64,000 nucleotides of DNA from positions 22,180-86,179 of the forward strand of contig MTMD02000005.1 of assembly GCA_002010065.2 (NCBI GenBank), in the 5' to 3' direction. The first letter of the stretch is position 1. Each line of letters starts with the position of its first letter. Source of the stretch: Candidatus Pyrohabitans jungbluthii. Its GTDB lineage: Archaea > Hydrothermarchaeota > Hydrothermarchaeia > Hydrothermarchaeales > BMS3B. Shown piece after piece: positions 1 to 8,046 of the stretch. The translations under genes and the position numbers were made by a program. Below the pieces are notes generated by a model, which was given only the letters and a program-made list of their open reading frames with translations, made no database searches and had not been told where the DNA came from.

Positions 1-2
1 AG

Positions 3-89
3 AAGGGCAGGTTCAGGGAGGAGACGACGCTTAAGCTTGAACTTCTTGAGAAGGTGTTGAGGTTGAAGGTAGACCAGGGCAACTCCTAA
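3..89 (+). CDS. C-terminal end of an unidentified protein (truncated by the window edge)
   Basis: An open frame enters from the left edge and stops at TAA 87-89. The 28 visible residues are charged and helix-prone and end in LKVDQGNS. Codon use resembles the neighbouring genes, which is the only reason to treat it as coding. Product unknown. About 145 bp of non-coding DNA follow before the next gene, and I see nothing in that stretch apart from the TATA box at 202-210. Confidence 0.4.
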   Translation, partial: KGRFREETTLKLELLEKVLRLKVDQGNS

Positions 90-201
90 TACGACTACAT
101 ATAAAGACATTTTGTTGGAGAGGGCAGAATGTTTTCTGCAGAGCCCGTTATACTCCCTCGGTGAACTCACTCAACCTCAGATTCGCAAACCCCAGGGCAA
201 C

Positions 202-210
202 ATATTTATT
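202..210 (+). promoter_or_regulatory. TATA box for the 579-aa radical SAM gene
   Basis: The sequence ATATTTATT is centred about 27 bp before the ATG at 234. With normal archaeal spacing transcription would begin within a few bases of that ATG, and no Shine-Dalgarno sequence lies between, so the message is probably leaderless. Confidence 0.5.
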
Positions 211-233
211 CCCCCTCTGCATCTCTTTAAGCT

Positions 234-1973
234 ATGGCAGCGATGGAAGAGGACCACCTGGAGTTCCAGCTGAAACAGGTTAACCCTGAGGAGACGCTGG
301 AGGAGCAGTTTGTTAGAAACAAGCAGACCTACCTGTTCTACAAGTTAGCGTGGATACAGGAATTCTTTGATAAAAAGAAGCTCGCACAGGAGCTGGCTTT
401 TCTGGTTATGATGATATACATCTACGACTTTATAGACCGCCTTGGCATGCGCTTCGCTGATCGAATTCTCAACTTCCTGTCCTTTACAGGCTGGCCACTG
501 GACAAGTTCCGCTCCCTTATGGGACTCAACCTTGAAGCCAAGATAGCCATGGCTGTTGCGCTTGAGTATCCCGAGAAAACCCAGGAGGAGCAGGAGAAGA
601 TTGTAGAGCTGGTAACCACCGCCTACTCATGGCTCGGTTTGGCGAGGGAGCAGGAGTGGGACATTGCTCGCGTTGTAAAGCAGAAGCGATGGCTGTACTC
701 GCTTCTCAACTCAGAGCCGGAGCAGAAGCGCCGCGAGCTCATTGAGAAGCTGCGCGAGGAGGGAGGAAAGCGAGTAGAGCTCAACCTTGTGAACATCGGC
801 ATAGTGCCCACCGAGCTATGCCCCAACAGGTGCCGCTTCTGCTTGGCGGCGTGGAAGGCGAGTTGCGAGGAGAGGATAGGGCGAAGCATAAGCGAAGAGG
901 AGTTTGAGGTTATAGCGGACGAGGTTATAAACTTCGCCGACGAGCACTCGCTCATCGTTACGGTAACCGGCGGCGAGCCGTTCTTAGAGCTGGAACGTGT
1001 GCTCTACCTAGTGAAGCATGCACGCTCTCGCTTGGATATAACCACCAGCGCCTACTGGGCTCGCGATATTGGCAAAGCTAGGGAGATCTTGGCAAAGCTG
1101 CGCGATGCCGCGAAGGAAAACCGCAATGAGAACTTCAAGTTCACGTTGCAGGTTAGCCTGGACGCCTTCCATCAGGAGGTGTTCTTTGAGAAGGGCGAGT
1201 TTGTGCAGAACGTGCCCATAGAGTGCATAATTAACCTGCTGAAGCTGACGCAGGAGGAGTTCCCGGAGATTGAGGTGGTGCTTCTTACCAAGCTTACATC
1301 CTACGAGGATCCCCTTGCAAGGCTCATAAAGCTGCTGGAGAAGCAGGGGATGAAGGTCAAGCTTACGCGAAAGGTGACTCAGCCCGGGGTGACTGTGAGC
1401 CTCCTGGACGAGGAGCGCAATCTCGTAGCGAAGCCTGCGCTGCTCAAGGCTTACCTCGAGTTTGAGGGTACTGAGGGCAAGCCGGTGCTTATCTTCTACA
1501 CTGTCGTGGAGAGCATGGGCAAGGCCTCAGCGCTGGACGCCTTCGAGTTTCCTGGATTCAGAGAGCAGGTGCAGGAGCTTCTCAAGGGCAAGAGTGAGAT
1601 TAAGCTTCCGCTTATAGGCCTCGAGGTGAGCGACGACGGCAACGTTTACCCTGGGGCACATTCCCTCTACGCGTGGAGCGCTGGCAACCTCCTCGAAGAG
1701 GGATTAGAGGATATATATGAGCGCCTGAGCTATGACCCTCTCATAATCGCCCTCGCCGAAGCACCAGAGAAGATTTTCGCAATAGCAAAGGAGGTGGAGG
1801 GCGAACGTATTGACGTGATTGCCGTGAAGGAGTCCTCACCTTTAGCGGCGGCGTACAAGATTTTAGAAGCCCCCTGGATGCGCCTGTATATCACGCGACG
1901 CCTTCTCGGTGAGCCTCAGGATAAGGCACAGGAGGAGTACCAGAAATACAAGGAGGAGTACCGCCCAGAATAA
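234..1973 (+). CDS. Radical SAM protein with long helical N-terminus
   Basis: This 579-residue protein carries the radical SAM 4Fe-4S motif CxxxCxxC at C196, C200 and C203, followed by a TGGEP SAM-binding motif near residue 245. The first ~190 residues are helical, contain a hydrophobic patch (residues 55-70), and match no domain I recognise. The tail has a SPASM-like GLEVSDDGNVYPG segment but lacks the cysteines that would bind auxiliary clusters. The ATG at 234 is used because a TATA box lies ~27 bp upstream; a second ATG is at 243. It precedes a small Cys-rich peptide gene and a second radical SAM enzyme on the same strand, so a role in peptide modification is plausible but inferred. The substrate is unknown. 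Confidence 0.8.
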   Translation: MAAMEEDHLEFQLKQVNPEETLEEQFVRNKQTYLFYKLAWIQEFFDKKKLAQELAFLVMMIYIYDFIDRLGMRFADRILNFLSFTGWPLDKFRSLMGLNLEAKIAMAVALEYPEKTQEEQEKIVELVTTAYSWLGLAREQEWDIARVVKQKRWLYSLLNSEPEQKRRELIEKLREEGGKRVELNLVNIGIVPTELCPNRCRFCLAAWKASCEERIGRSISEEEFEVIADEVINFADEHSLIVTVTGGEPFLELERVLYLVKHARSRLDITTSAYWARDIGKAREILAKLRDAAKENRNENFKFTLQVSLDAFHQEVFFEKGEFVQNVPIECIINLLKLTQEEFPEIEVVLLTKLTSYEDPLARLIKLLEKQGMKVKLTRKVTQPGVTVSLLDEERNLVAKPALLKAYLEFEGTEGKPVLIFYTVVESMGKASALDAFEFPGFREQVQELLKGKSEIKLPLIGLEVSDDGNVYPGAHSLYAWSAGNLLEEGLEDIYERLSYDPLIIALAEAPEKIFAIAKEVEGERIDVIAVKESSPLAAAYKILEAPWMRLYITRRLLGEPQDKAQEEYQKYKEEYRPE

Positions 1974-2039
1974 TAAAATTATTCTATTTTGTATTACTAT
2001 TTCCTAAATTTCCCCATTTCAATACGTAATGGCACAAAG

Positions 2040-2048
2040 TTATAAATA
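2040..2048 (+). promoter_or_regulatory. TATA box of the Cys-rich peptide gene
   Basis: TTATAAATA lies 34-42 bp before the ATG at 2082, in an AT-rich gap after the upstream radical SAM stop. Transcription would start near 2066-2072, giving a short leader with the ribosome site AGGGTGAT at 2071-2078. The tiny peptide gene therefore appears to have its own promoter. Confidence 0.55.
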
Positions 2049-2081
2049 TCCCACAGAATCAAAAATAGTCAGGGTGATTAA

Positions 2082-2150
2082 ATGAAAATCGTGAAGAAGG
2101 AGAAGAAAGTCGCATATGCGACCTGCAAGTGTCACAAGAGCTGCATGTAG
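2082..2150 (+). CDS. Putative 22-aa Cys-rich RiPP precursor peptide
   Basis: A 22-codon frame with a strong GGTGAT ribosome site 3-4 bp before its ATG and its own TATA box. The first nine residues are basic (MKIVKKEKK), followed by a compact tail AYATCKCHKSCM with C15, C17 and C21 plus H18. A basic leader and Cys-dense core directly before a radical SAM/SPASM enzyme with a PqqD-like front end is the usual layout for sactipeptide or ranthipeptide type products, where a thioether links Cys to another residue. A T-rich stretch follows the stop, so the peptide may be made in excess over the downstream genes. I do not recognise the family. A small metal-binding peptide is the main alternative. Confidence 0.6.
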   Translation: MKIVKKEKKVAYATCKCHKSCM

Positions 2151-2169
2151 CTCTTTTTCTTTTATTTTT
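2151..2169 (+). terminator. Oligo-T terminator-like tract after the peptide gene
   Basis: Immediately after the peptide stop the coding strand reads CTCTTTTTCTTTTATTTTT, typical of archaeal intrinsic termination. It probably ends most transcripts and lets a fraction continue into the downstream genes, a common way to overproduce a precursor peptide relative to its enzymes. Confidence 0.45.
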
Positions 2170-2180
2170 GAGGTGATGGC

Positions 2181-2321
2181 ATGGACTTAACCGAAGAGAT
2201 TCGAGCGAGAGTGTGCAAGCGCTGCGACTTCTACAAAGAGGGTGAAACTCTAGAGTGCGCCGCCTTTAAGACGGCAAAGCGCTTGGTTGAGCAGGGCAGG
2301 ATTAGTTTGGACGAGATATAA
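2181..2321 (+). CDS. 46-aa Cys protein between precursor and maturase
   Basis: A 46-codon frame begins at ATG 2181 with GAGGTGAT just upstream. It holds C12, C15 and C26 in the pattern CxxC-x10-C (VCKRCDFYKEG ... ECAAFK) and a helical C-terminal half. Three cysteines could bind a metal or cluster, or form a second modification substrate. It sits between the peptide gene and the maturase, and its stop is 13 bp before the maturase ATG, indicating co-transcription. Function unknown; it could be a second precursor, a chaperone-like partner or a small Fe-S protein. Confidence 0.6.
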   Translation: MDLTEEIRARVCKRCDFYKEGETLECAAFKTAKRLVEQGRISLDEI

Positions 2322-2334
2322 ACTGCGCATTGCC

Positions 2335-3516
2335 ATGTACCCCAGACTTAAGAACTGTGTGCTTCGCGCAGGCGAGGGCTATTTTCTTTACAACTACGTT
2401 GAGGATGAGGTTTACGAGCTTGACCTCGAAGCGATGGAGCTGCTGCGCCGCTTCACAGGGAAAAACAGCCTCGAAGCTCTTGCCCGTGAATTTGGAGAGA
2501 AAGAGGTAAGGGAGGCGGTGGAGTACCTTCTGAGCGAGGGGTGCCTCGTTGATGAGCGTTGCGAGGATGCGCCGCAAAGCTTCGCCGTCGAGGGCTTTAC
2601 ACCATCGCTGCGCTACCTCCAGCTTCACATCACAGAGCGGTGCAACTTAGCATGCAGGCACTGCTACCTGGGCGAGAAGTCGCAGGTTGATCTGCCCAAG
2701 GAGCTGGCGTTTAAGGCTGTGGAGGAGTTCTCCAGCTTTGGATGGAAGCTTTTAATCACAGGGGGCGAGCCCCTGCTTTCCCCATACTTCTGGAAGCTGG
2801 CAAGCTTCGCTTCTCGCCAAGGGGTACGCGTGGTGGTGCTCACCAACGGCACGCTTGTCAGCGAAGCTACGGCGAAGAAGCTGGCTGAGCATGTGCATGA
2901 GGTGCAGATTAGTTTAGACGGCATTAAGCGTGGGCATGAAGTGCTACGTGGAGAGGGAAGTTTCGCCAAAGCTGTGCGCGGAATAAGGGCGGCGAGCAAA
3001 TATATGAGGGTGAGTGTTGCTACCATGATTCACCGGGAGAATCTAAAAGAATTCCCGCAGCTTGAGAAGCTTGTTAAAAGCCTGGGTGTAGAGGAGTGGA
3101 GCCTGGATGTACCCTCGCCGAAGGGGAGTCTGCTGGAAAATACAGAGCTTCTTCCACCCCGCGAAGAGGCGGCGCGGATATACTCGAGGTACGGCTTCTC
3201 CTCAGGCGTGCATGAGGGCAGCGCCGACTATGCGTGCGGCGCTCATCTGTGTTCAGTCAATGTCAAGGGCGAGGTGACGAAGTGCGGATTCTTTGAGCGC
3301 GGAGTGGGCAACCTTGCAGAAATTTCACTTAAGGAGGGCTGGGAGAGGATAGTTGAGAACTACCTGCCAAAGCTGAGCGAACTCGCTTGTGCAGGTTGCA
3401 AATACCTCAGCGCCTGCAGGGGCGGGTGCAGATTCAGGGCGCTAAGCGAGGGAGACTTTTGGGGCAAAGATAGCTTTCTATGCCTTCTCCACTCAAAGAT
3501 GCACAGTCTTCAGTGA
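2335..3516 (+). CDS. Radical SAM/SPASM peptide maturase with PqqD-like N-terminal domain
   Basis: From the ATG at 2335 the protein has 393 residues. Residues 1-75 look like a PqqD/RiPP recognition element (YNYVEDEVYELD, then a helical bundle). The radical SAM motif is C103, C107, C110 (TERCNLACRHC), with TGGEP near residue 140. The tail carries eight cysteines in a SPASM-like arrangement (CGAHLC ... CGFF ... CAGC ... C ... C ... C) for auxiliary Fe-S clusters. Such enzymes crosslink or epimerise ribosomal peptides, and the 22-aa peptide just upstream is the obvious substrate. A TTG at 2287 would extend the N-terminus by 16 residues into the preceding gene; the recognition domain begins naturally at 2335. 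Confidence 0.85.
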   Translation: MYPRLKNCVLRAGEGYFLYNYVEDEVYELDLEAMELLRRFTGKNSLEALAREFGEKEVREAVEYLLSEGCLVDERCEDAPQSFAVEGFTPSLRYLQLHITERCNLACRHCYLGEKSQVDLPKELAFKAVEEFSSFGWKLLITGGEPLLSPYFWKLASFASRQGVRVVVLTNGTLVSEATAKKLAEHVHEVQISLDGIKRGHEVLRGEGSFAKAVRGIRAASKYMRVSVATMIHRENLKEFPQLEKLVKSLGVEEWSLDVPSPKGSLLENTELLPPREEAARIYSRYGFSSGVHEGSADYACGAHLCSVNVKGEVTKCGFFERGVGNLAEISLKEGWERIVENYLPKLSELACAGCKYLSACRGGCRFRALSEGDFWGKDSFLCLLHSKMHSLQ

Positions 3517-3890
3517 CCCCTCATAGCCACTGCTTTCTTAAACTCTTCCCAGCCTATGGCAACATCTAACGTATACCCCTCCCCTGCCATTGCCTTCATC
3601 ATGTTCATAACCTTCTCTCTGAGTTTTTCCTTCCCAAGCTCTTCCACCTCCTCATGCTCCTCCGGGAAGTAGTAAACCATGAGCCTCTCCCCCATGTCGT
3701 GGTAAAGCAGGGGAATTTCATAGCGATTGAGCTTTCCGCACCTCTCACAGGCAGCGATATTGAGTTCCTGTTTGAAGAGTTTACCCTTCAGCTCCGGGTC
3801 GAGGGTGACATTTACGCTGTGGTAAAGCGCAGCCTCAACCTCGCTCCCGCACCACCCGCATTTCAGTTTGTAAACCCCAACCTGAGTCAT
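3510..3890 (-). CDS. CpXC domain protein
   Basis: A 126-residue protein with two zinc-ribbon style knuckles, CGWC near residue 12 and CERC near residue 50, followed by YYFPEEHEE. This matches the CpXC family, whose function is not established. GGAGG lies 9-13 bp before the ATG at 3890 and a TATA-like TTTATATAA about 45 bp upstream, so it has its own promoter. Its 3' end overlaps the radical SAM/SPASM gene by 7 bp, tail to tail. The link to the peptide cluster is positional only. Confidence 0.75.
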   Translation of the reverse strand: MTQVGVYKLKCGWCGSEVEAALYHSVNVTLDPELKGKLFKQELNIAACERCGKLNRYEIPLLYHDMGERLMVYYFPEEHEEVEELGKEKLREKVMNMMKAMAGEGYTLDVAIGWEEFKKAVAMRGH

Positions 3891-3998
3891 ATCTCAGCCT
3901 CCCATAGCTATATGTTATTGGTGCTTGCTTATATAAAATTTTAAAAGGAGTCCATCACAACAACTGGCCCTTAAAAGGCATGAGAAAAACAAAGAGGA

Positions 3999-5618
3999 TT
4001 AAAACTCCGGCATTGACGGCATCTCTGATTTCTCACCTTCCTTCTCCTTCTCAAGCTTGCTTGCAGCGATTATGTCGTCTATTCGCAGTATCATCACCGC
4101 GACCTCGCTCGCTGATGAGATCGCCTGCGTTTTGACGCACACCGGCGTTATAAGCCCTGCCTCGAAAGTGTCCTTGAGCTCGCCAGTGGTTACGTCGTAG
4201 CCGTAGTCAGGGCCCTTCTCGTGGGCTTTTCTCAGTTCTACCAGCACGTCGATGGGGTCAAGGCCGGCGTTCTCCGCCAGAGCGCGGGGTATTGCTTCAA
4301 TGGCGTCCGCAAACGCTTCTATTGCAAGCTGCTCGCGCCCGCCCACTGTAACAGCGTAATCCCTCAGCCTGAGTGCCACCTCCACCTCGGGTGCACCTGC
4401 TCCAGCTACAACTTTGCCTGCGCGTATCGCCGCGGCTACAACGCCTATCGCATCCTCAATGGCGCGCTCCGCCTCGTTCACGACGTGCTCAGTACCGCCT
4501 CGCACAAGTATTGTAACCGCCTTTGGATCCTTGCAGTCCCGCACGAATACCATCTCATCGTCGCCTATCTTAACTTCCTCTACCACACCTGCGTAGCCTA
4601 AATCAGCACTGCTCAAGTCCTCAAGGCTTGAGACTATCTTCGCTCCCGTGGCCTTAGCCAGCTTCTTCATATCGCTCTCCTTAACCCTGCGCACAGCAAA
4701 AATGCCCTCCTTGGCAAGGAAGTGCTGGGCTAGGTCGTCTATACCCTTCTGGCACAGCACAACATTAGCTCCGCTCGCTTTAATCTTCTCCACCATGCTG
4801 CGGAGCATGCGCTCCTCTTCGTCCATAAACGCCTGAAGCTGGTCGGGAGCGGTTATGTTGATTTTCGCATCCACCTCCGTCTTCTTAACTTCCAGCGCAG
4901 ACTTTATCAGTGCAATCTTAGCCTCCTTCACCGAGCGGGGCATTCCAGCATGCACCTTCTCCTTGTCCAGAACAATGCCATTCACCAGCTGGGTATCCTC
5001 TATACCACCGCCCGCCTTCTTCTCTATCTTTATTAAATCCCTGTCAACTACGCTATCCTCGCGCACCTTCTGCACAGCTTCTACGACTATGCTTGCAAGG
5101 TGCTCCTTCGCCTTCTCTGCCCCCTTGCCAGTCATCGCCATTATAGCAACCTTCTTCAGCATTTCCGCGTCGTCGGGAGAAATCTCGTGTGCCATTTCAT
5201 TGAGAATCTCCCTCGCCTTTTCAGCGGCCATGCGGTAACCCCTTGCAATAAGCGTCGCATGAACTTCCTGGTCAAGGAGCTCTTCTGCACGTTTTAGAAG
5301 TTCGCCCGCAAGCACCACCGCGGTGGTTGTGCCGTCGCCAACCTCGCTCTCCTGGGTTTTGGCGATCTCCACTATCATCTTGCCCACAGGGTGCTCTATG
5401 TCCATCTCTTTGAGTATCGTCACGCCGTCGTTGGTTATTGTGACATCGCCTAGGCTATCGACGAGCATCTTGTCCATTCCTCTCGGCCCGAGGGTGGTTC
5501 TCAGTGTCTCAGCTATTATCCTCGCTACCATTATGTTTGTGCGCCTCGCTTCACTACCACGGGTACGCTGCGTACCCTCCTTGAGTATCAGTACAGGCTG
5601 CCCTCCCATTGTTGCCAT
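3999..5618 (-). CDS. thsA: Thermosome subunit (group II chaperonin)
   Basis: Cytosolic ATP-dependent protein-folding chaperonin. Family landmarks are plain: [15 protein letters not shown] at the start, [13 protein letters not shown], the ATPase motif [15 protein letters not shown], and the apical-domain segment [11 protein letters not shown]. At about 539 residues it is family-typical. The tail is [10 protein letters not shown] rather than a GGM repeat. The start at 5618 follows the family N-terminus and has GGAGGTG ~9 bp upstream; an ATG at 5642 would add eight residues. An AT-rich TATA-like stretch lies at 5641-5655. Only one subunit gene is in the window. Confidence 0.97.
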   Translation of the reverse strand: MATMGGQPVLILKEGTQRTRGSEARRTNIMVARIIAETLRTTLGPRGMDKMLVDSLGDVTITNDGVTILKEMDIEHPVGKMIVEIAKTQESEVGDGTTTAVVLAGELLKRAEELLDQEVHATLIARGYRMAAEKAREILNEMAHEISPDDAEMLKKVAIMAMTGKGAEKAKEHLASIVVEAVQKVREDSVVDRDLIKIEKKAGGGIEDTQLVNGIVLDKEKVHAGMPRSVKEAKIALIKSALEVKKTEVDAKINITAPDQLQAFMDEEERMLRSMVEKIKASGANVVLCQKGIDDLAQHFLAKEGIFAVRRVKESDMKKLAKATGAKIVSSLEDLSSADLGYAGVVEEVKIGDDEMVFVRDCKDPKAVTILVRGGTEHVVNEAERAIEDAIGVVAAAIRAGKVVAGAGAPEVEVALRLRDYAVTVGGREQLAIEAFADAIEAIPRALAENAGLDPIDVLVELRKAHEKGPDYGYDVTTGELKDTFEAGLITPVCVKTQAISSASEVAVMILRIDDIIAASKLEKEKEGEKSEMPSMPEF

Positions 5619-5717
5619 CACATCAAACACCTCCATCTCCATTATAATAAATAATGGTTAGAAAAATATTAACGGGGTGGTTTTTATTTTTTGCGCTCCC
5701 CTCGCAAGGTTATTCCT

Positions 5718-6914
5718 TCAAACCTTTATTTTTTCATACTTTAGGAGGTAGGCGAGGATGAGCCCTATGATGAATGCCCATGCTAAGTTGCTCATAAGCG
5801 TAATACCCAGCATCACCAGGGGCACGTAGAACTCCCTCTTTCCTTTTAAGTCCTTTATCATCGTCATAAGCTCTGCGCCTGCGATGAAAAGGAGCACGCC
5901 TAAGATTGAGAAGGGCAGAAGCTTTATTATCTCTATTGAGCTTTCTCCGAAGAGTATAGCAACGCCAAGGAAGAAGCTTCCTATTATTATGTTGTTCCCC
6001 GCGGTGCGTGCCCCGAAGCGGTAGTGCGCGGCTAAGCCACCTGCGCCATGGCACATGGGCATGCCCTTTAACAGGAAGGAGCCGATGTTTGCTAACCCCT
6101 GACTTATGGAGAGAGCCCTGTAGGTTACTCTGTTTGCCCTACCGCCGAAGTAGCTCTTCGCCAGGTCGTGCTGGGCGATTACCGCATTGCCGAGGGTCAT
6201 GGGAATCTGGGGGAGCACCAGAAGGAAGAAGGCGGTAACAAAATCGTCAACGCTCGGCATGCCCTCGAGAAAAATTGGCCTGGGGAGGTGCACGCCGAGA
6301 GCCACGTGGGGGGTTTCAAAGGCCAAGCCTACCAGGAAACCCCCAATCACTATTATAAGAGCAGCCGGCGCACGTCTGTTCTCAAGGAGGAGGTATGCCA
6401 CCGCTAAGCTTGCCACCCCCAGCAGGAAGTAGACGCTTACATCGCCTATACCAAGCTCAGCTAGCTTAAACTGGTAGCTTGGAACAACCTCTGAGCTTGG
6501 GGGCGCCTTTATGAATTCCAGGCCACGGATAAGTAGCAGCGTGCCCACGCTGAGCTGCACCCCTCTGACGACGGTCTTGGGAACATACCGGCTGAGTTCT
6601 ATTAAACCCGTGGCTCCGAGAAACAGCAAGATAGCACCCACGAGGAGGGCGGCGGCGTAGATTATGTTAGGAGTTATCATGGCATAGTTTGCTATTGCGT
6701 AGGCGCCGATAACCTTCATGGGCTGCACCGGCGTAGGCACGCGGTAGTAGGCTCCAGCGAGGATGTAAAAAAGCCCCACCATGAAGAACAGGCCTACAGC
6801 GCTCACGCCATTGAGAAGGATCATTCCCAGGGCGAGAGGTAGAAGCGTGCCTAGGTCGCCAAGTGAACCTGCAGCTTCCATCCTGTCAAACCTGTAATGC
6901 TTGCCTATCTGCAT
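5718..6914 (-). CDS. MOT1-like molybdate/sulfate family transporter
   Basis: A 398-residue membrane protein with roughly ten hydrophobic segments. The opening GSLGDLGTLLPLALG and the later VPTPVQPMK segment are hallmarks of the MOT1/SulP-like family of molybdate or sulfate transporters. It sits beside a complete tungstate ABC transporter and a Tfx-type regulator, so a role in molybdate or tungstate supply is reasonable, though the ion cannot be read from sequence. GTTATAAC about 25 bp before the ATG suggests a short-leader or leaderless transcript. I saw no copy of the 17-bp tfx/tupA box in its promoter. Confidence 0.8.
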   Translation of the reverse strand: MQIGKHYRFDRMEAAGSLGDLGTLLPLALGMILLNGVSAVGLFFMVGLFYILAGAYYRVPTPVQPMKVIGAYAIANYAMITPNIIYAAALLVGAILLFLGATGLIELSRYVPKTVVRGVQLSVGTLLLIRGLEFIKAPPSSEVVPSYQFKLAELGIGDVSVYFLLGVASLAVAYLLLENRRAPAALIIVIGGFLVGLAFETPHVALGVHLPRPIFLEGMPSVDDFVTAFFLLVLPQIPMTLGNAVIAQHDLAKSYFGGRANRVTYRALSISQGLANIGSFLLKGMPMCHGAGGLAAHYRFGARTAGNNIIIGSFFLGVAILFGESSIEIIKLLPFSILGVLLFIAGAELMTMIKDLKGKREFYVPLVMLGITLMSNLAWAFIIGLILAYLLKYEKIKV

Positions 6915-7028
6915 CTTAAGAATAAAAAGTTATAACAATAAAAAATTAATTTATTATATTTAAAATCAATTATCCTTGATATTTCGATTATTTAAGTGCC
7001 CAGCGTTTCAAAATCTGCTCAGAGGTAT

Positions 7029-7355
7029 TTACAATTTGAGCTTTTTCAGGACATTCTCAATTTCCCCATATGTGGCGTCGCCCTGAATGGCAACCTCCCG
7101 CCCTACTATCAGTGCCGGAAGCTGCTCAACACCGAGCTTTTCAGCCCTGCGCAGGTTGCGAGGAAAGTGGTATACTATAAGTTTGTTGCCATGCAGGTCT
7201 TCGAAAACGCTCATGGTGTTTACCCACTTTCGTCCAGTCTTTTCTTCCAGCGCCTGCATCAACGCCTTCTCAAACTCCTCACTCTCATTTGGAAATTCAA
7301 CGCCACAGCAGCCATCTGGCACAGGCAGGGATTTTCTGAGGAACTCTATTATCAT
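7029..7355 (-). CDS. Thioredoxin-fold-like protein with an N-terminal Cys pair
   Basis: A 108-residue protein. Its C-terminal half (LGVEQLPALIVGREVAIQG followed by a helix) resembles a thioredoxin fold with the cis-proline segment VEQLPAL. No CxxC is present; instead adjacent cysteines C16 and C17 (DGCCGVEFP) lie near the N-terminus. It begins 7 bp after the tfx stop, so the two form an operon. A redox or metal/oxyanion-sensing role beside the tungstate transporter is possible but unproven. Confidence 0.6.
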   Translation of the reverse strand: MIIEFLRKSLPVPDGCCGVEFPNESEEFEKALMQALEEKTGRKWVNTMSVFEDLHGNKLIVYHFPRNLRRAEKLGVEQLPALIVGREVAIQGDATYGEIENVLKKLKL

Positions 7356-7362
7356 ATCTATC

Positions 7363-7770
7363 TCACTCCACTATGACTCTCCCACTTCTCAGAATGCTGA
7401 CCCCTATTTTACCAACGATGCGATTTCCCTGAATCCTGCTTCCCGCGTGCCTGCGCAACATGCCTATAAGCGAGGTCTTGTTGTGCACCACCTTTATGCC
7501 ATGGCGGTCTGCGATGCGGAGAATCTTCTCAGGCGCGGTGAAAAGCTCTTCGCCCTCCTCCAGGAGCACCCTCACCGGCGAGAGCCTTTCAAAGGCAATG
7601 ATGGTGCGCCTCGCCTTCTCCACATTCTCCCTGGCGCGCTTCTCGAGTATTGCCACGTTCTCCCGCGTTGTTCCCAGAAGCTCTGCAATCTCGCGCTGCT
7701 TGTAACCTTTAGCGCGCAGCTCCAGGATTTTAAGCTGCTTCTCCGTCAGGAAGCCGTTGTAGCGGGTCAA
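7363..7770 (-). CDS. tfx: Tfx-type DNA-binding regulator
   Basis: The N-terminal half is a helix-turn-helix of the Tfx family (GFLTEKQLKILELRAKGY, then EIAELLGTTRENVAILEKRARENVEKA), with a ~70-residue C-terminal domain. In Methanothermobacter, Tfx binds the promoter of the molybdenum formylmethanofuran dehydrogenase operon. Here it is divergent from the tungstate transporter. I choose the TTG at 7770 with AGGTGG just upstream: the AATATTTATTT TATA box lies at 7803-7813, so transcription should begin near 7783, downstream of the ATG at 7800. A 17-bp element overlapping that TATA box recurs before tupA, suggesting autoregulation and control of tup. Confidence 0.85.
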   Translation of the reverse strand: MTRYNGFLTEKQLKILELRAKGYKQREIAELLGTTRENVAILEKRARENVEKARRTIIAFERLSPVRVLLEEGEELFTAPEKILRIADRHGIKVVHNKTSLIGMLRRHAGSRIQGNRIVGKIGVSILRSGRVIVE

Positions 7771-7806
7771 GCTACCACCTGCCGTTAAATCTGTGAGCAT
7801 GTAAAT

Positions 7807-7823
7807 AAATATTTCCGCTTACA
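7807..7823 (+). promoter_or_regulatory. 17-bp shared box, copy 1 (overlaps tfx TATA)
   Basis: AAATATTTCCGCTTACA matches the copy at 7957-7973 as AAAYATTTYYGCTTACA. This copy overlaps the TATA box of the leftward tfx gene, a position suited to repression. GTAA and TTAC half-sites flank it (GTAA at 7801, TTAC ending at 7822). Confidence 0.55.
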
Positions 7824-7956
7824 TCTCCGGTGCAGCATCGCTCTCTGCCCATCTTTTTTTCTGAAAGAGTAAACAGATTATATTACGTCCAACCAAATAT
7901 TTAAGTGGTGGAGGGTCAAGCTGATAGATAAAGTATATGGATTTATGAGTATACGT

Positions 7957-7973
7957 AAACATTTTTGCTTACA
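7957..7973 (+). promoter_or_regulatory. 17-bp shared box, copy 2 (upstream of tupA TATA)
   Basis: AAACATTTTTGCTTACA, 14 of 17 positions identical to the copy at 7807-7823. It ends about 23 bp before the tupA TATA box, a position suited to activation. GTAA at 7955 and TTAC ending at 7972 form short inverted half-sites. Confidence 0.55.
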
Positions 7974-7995
7974 ATTCCAAAATATTTGCACAACT

Positions 7996-8004
7996 TTTAT
8001 ATAA
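7996..8004 (+). promoter_or_regulatory. tupA promoter TATA box
   Basis: TTTATATAA lies 43-51 bp before the tupA ATG. The transcript would start near 8022-8027 and include the strong ribosome site AGGAGGTG at 8035-8042. Confidence 0.6.
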
Positions 8005-8046
8005 TGGGTTATCTTTCTACGTTACAAAATTTTCAGGAGGTGTAGT

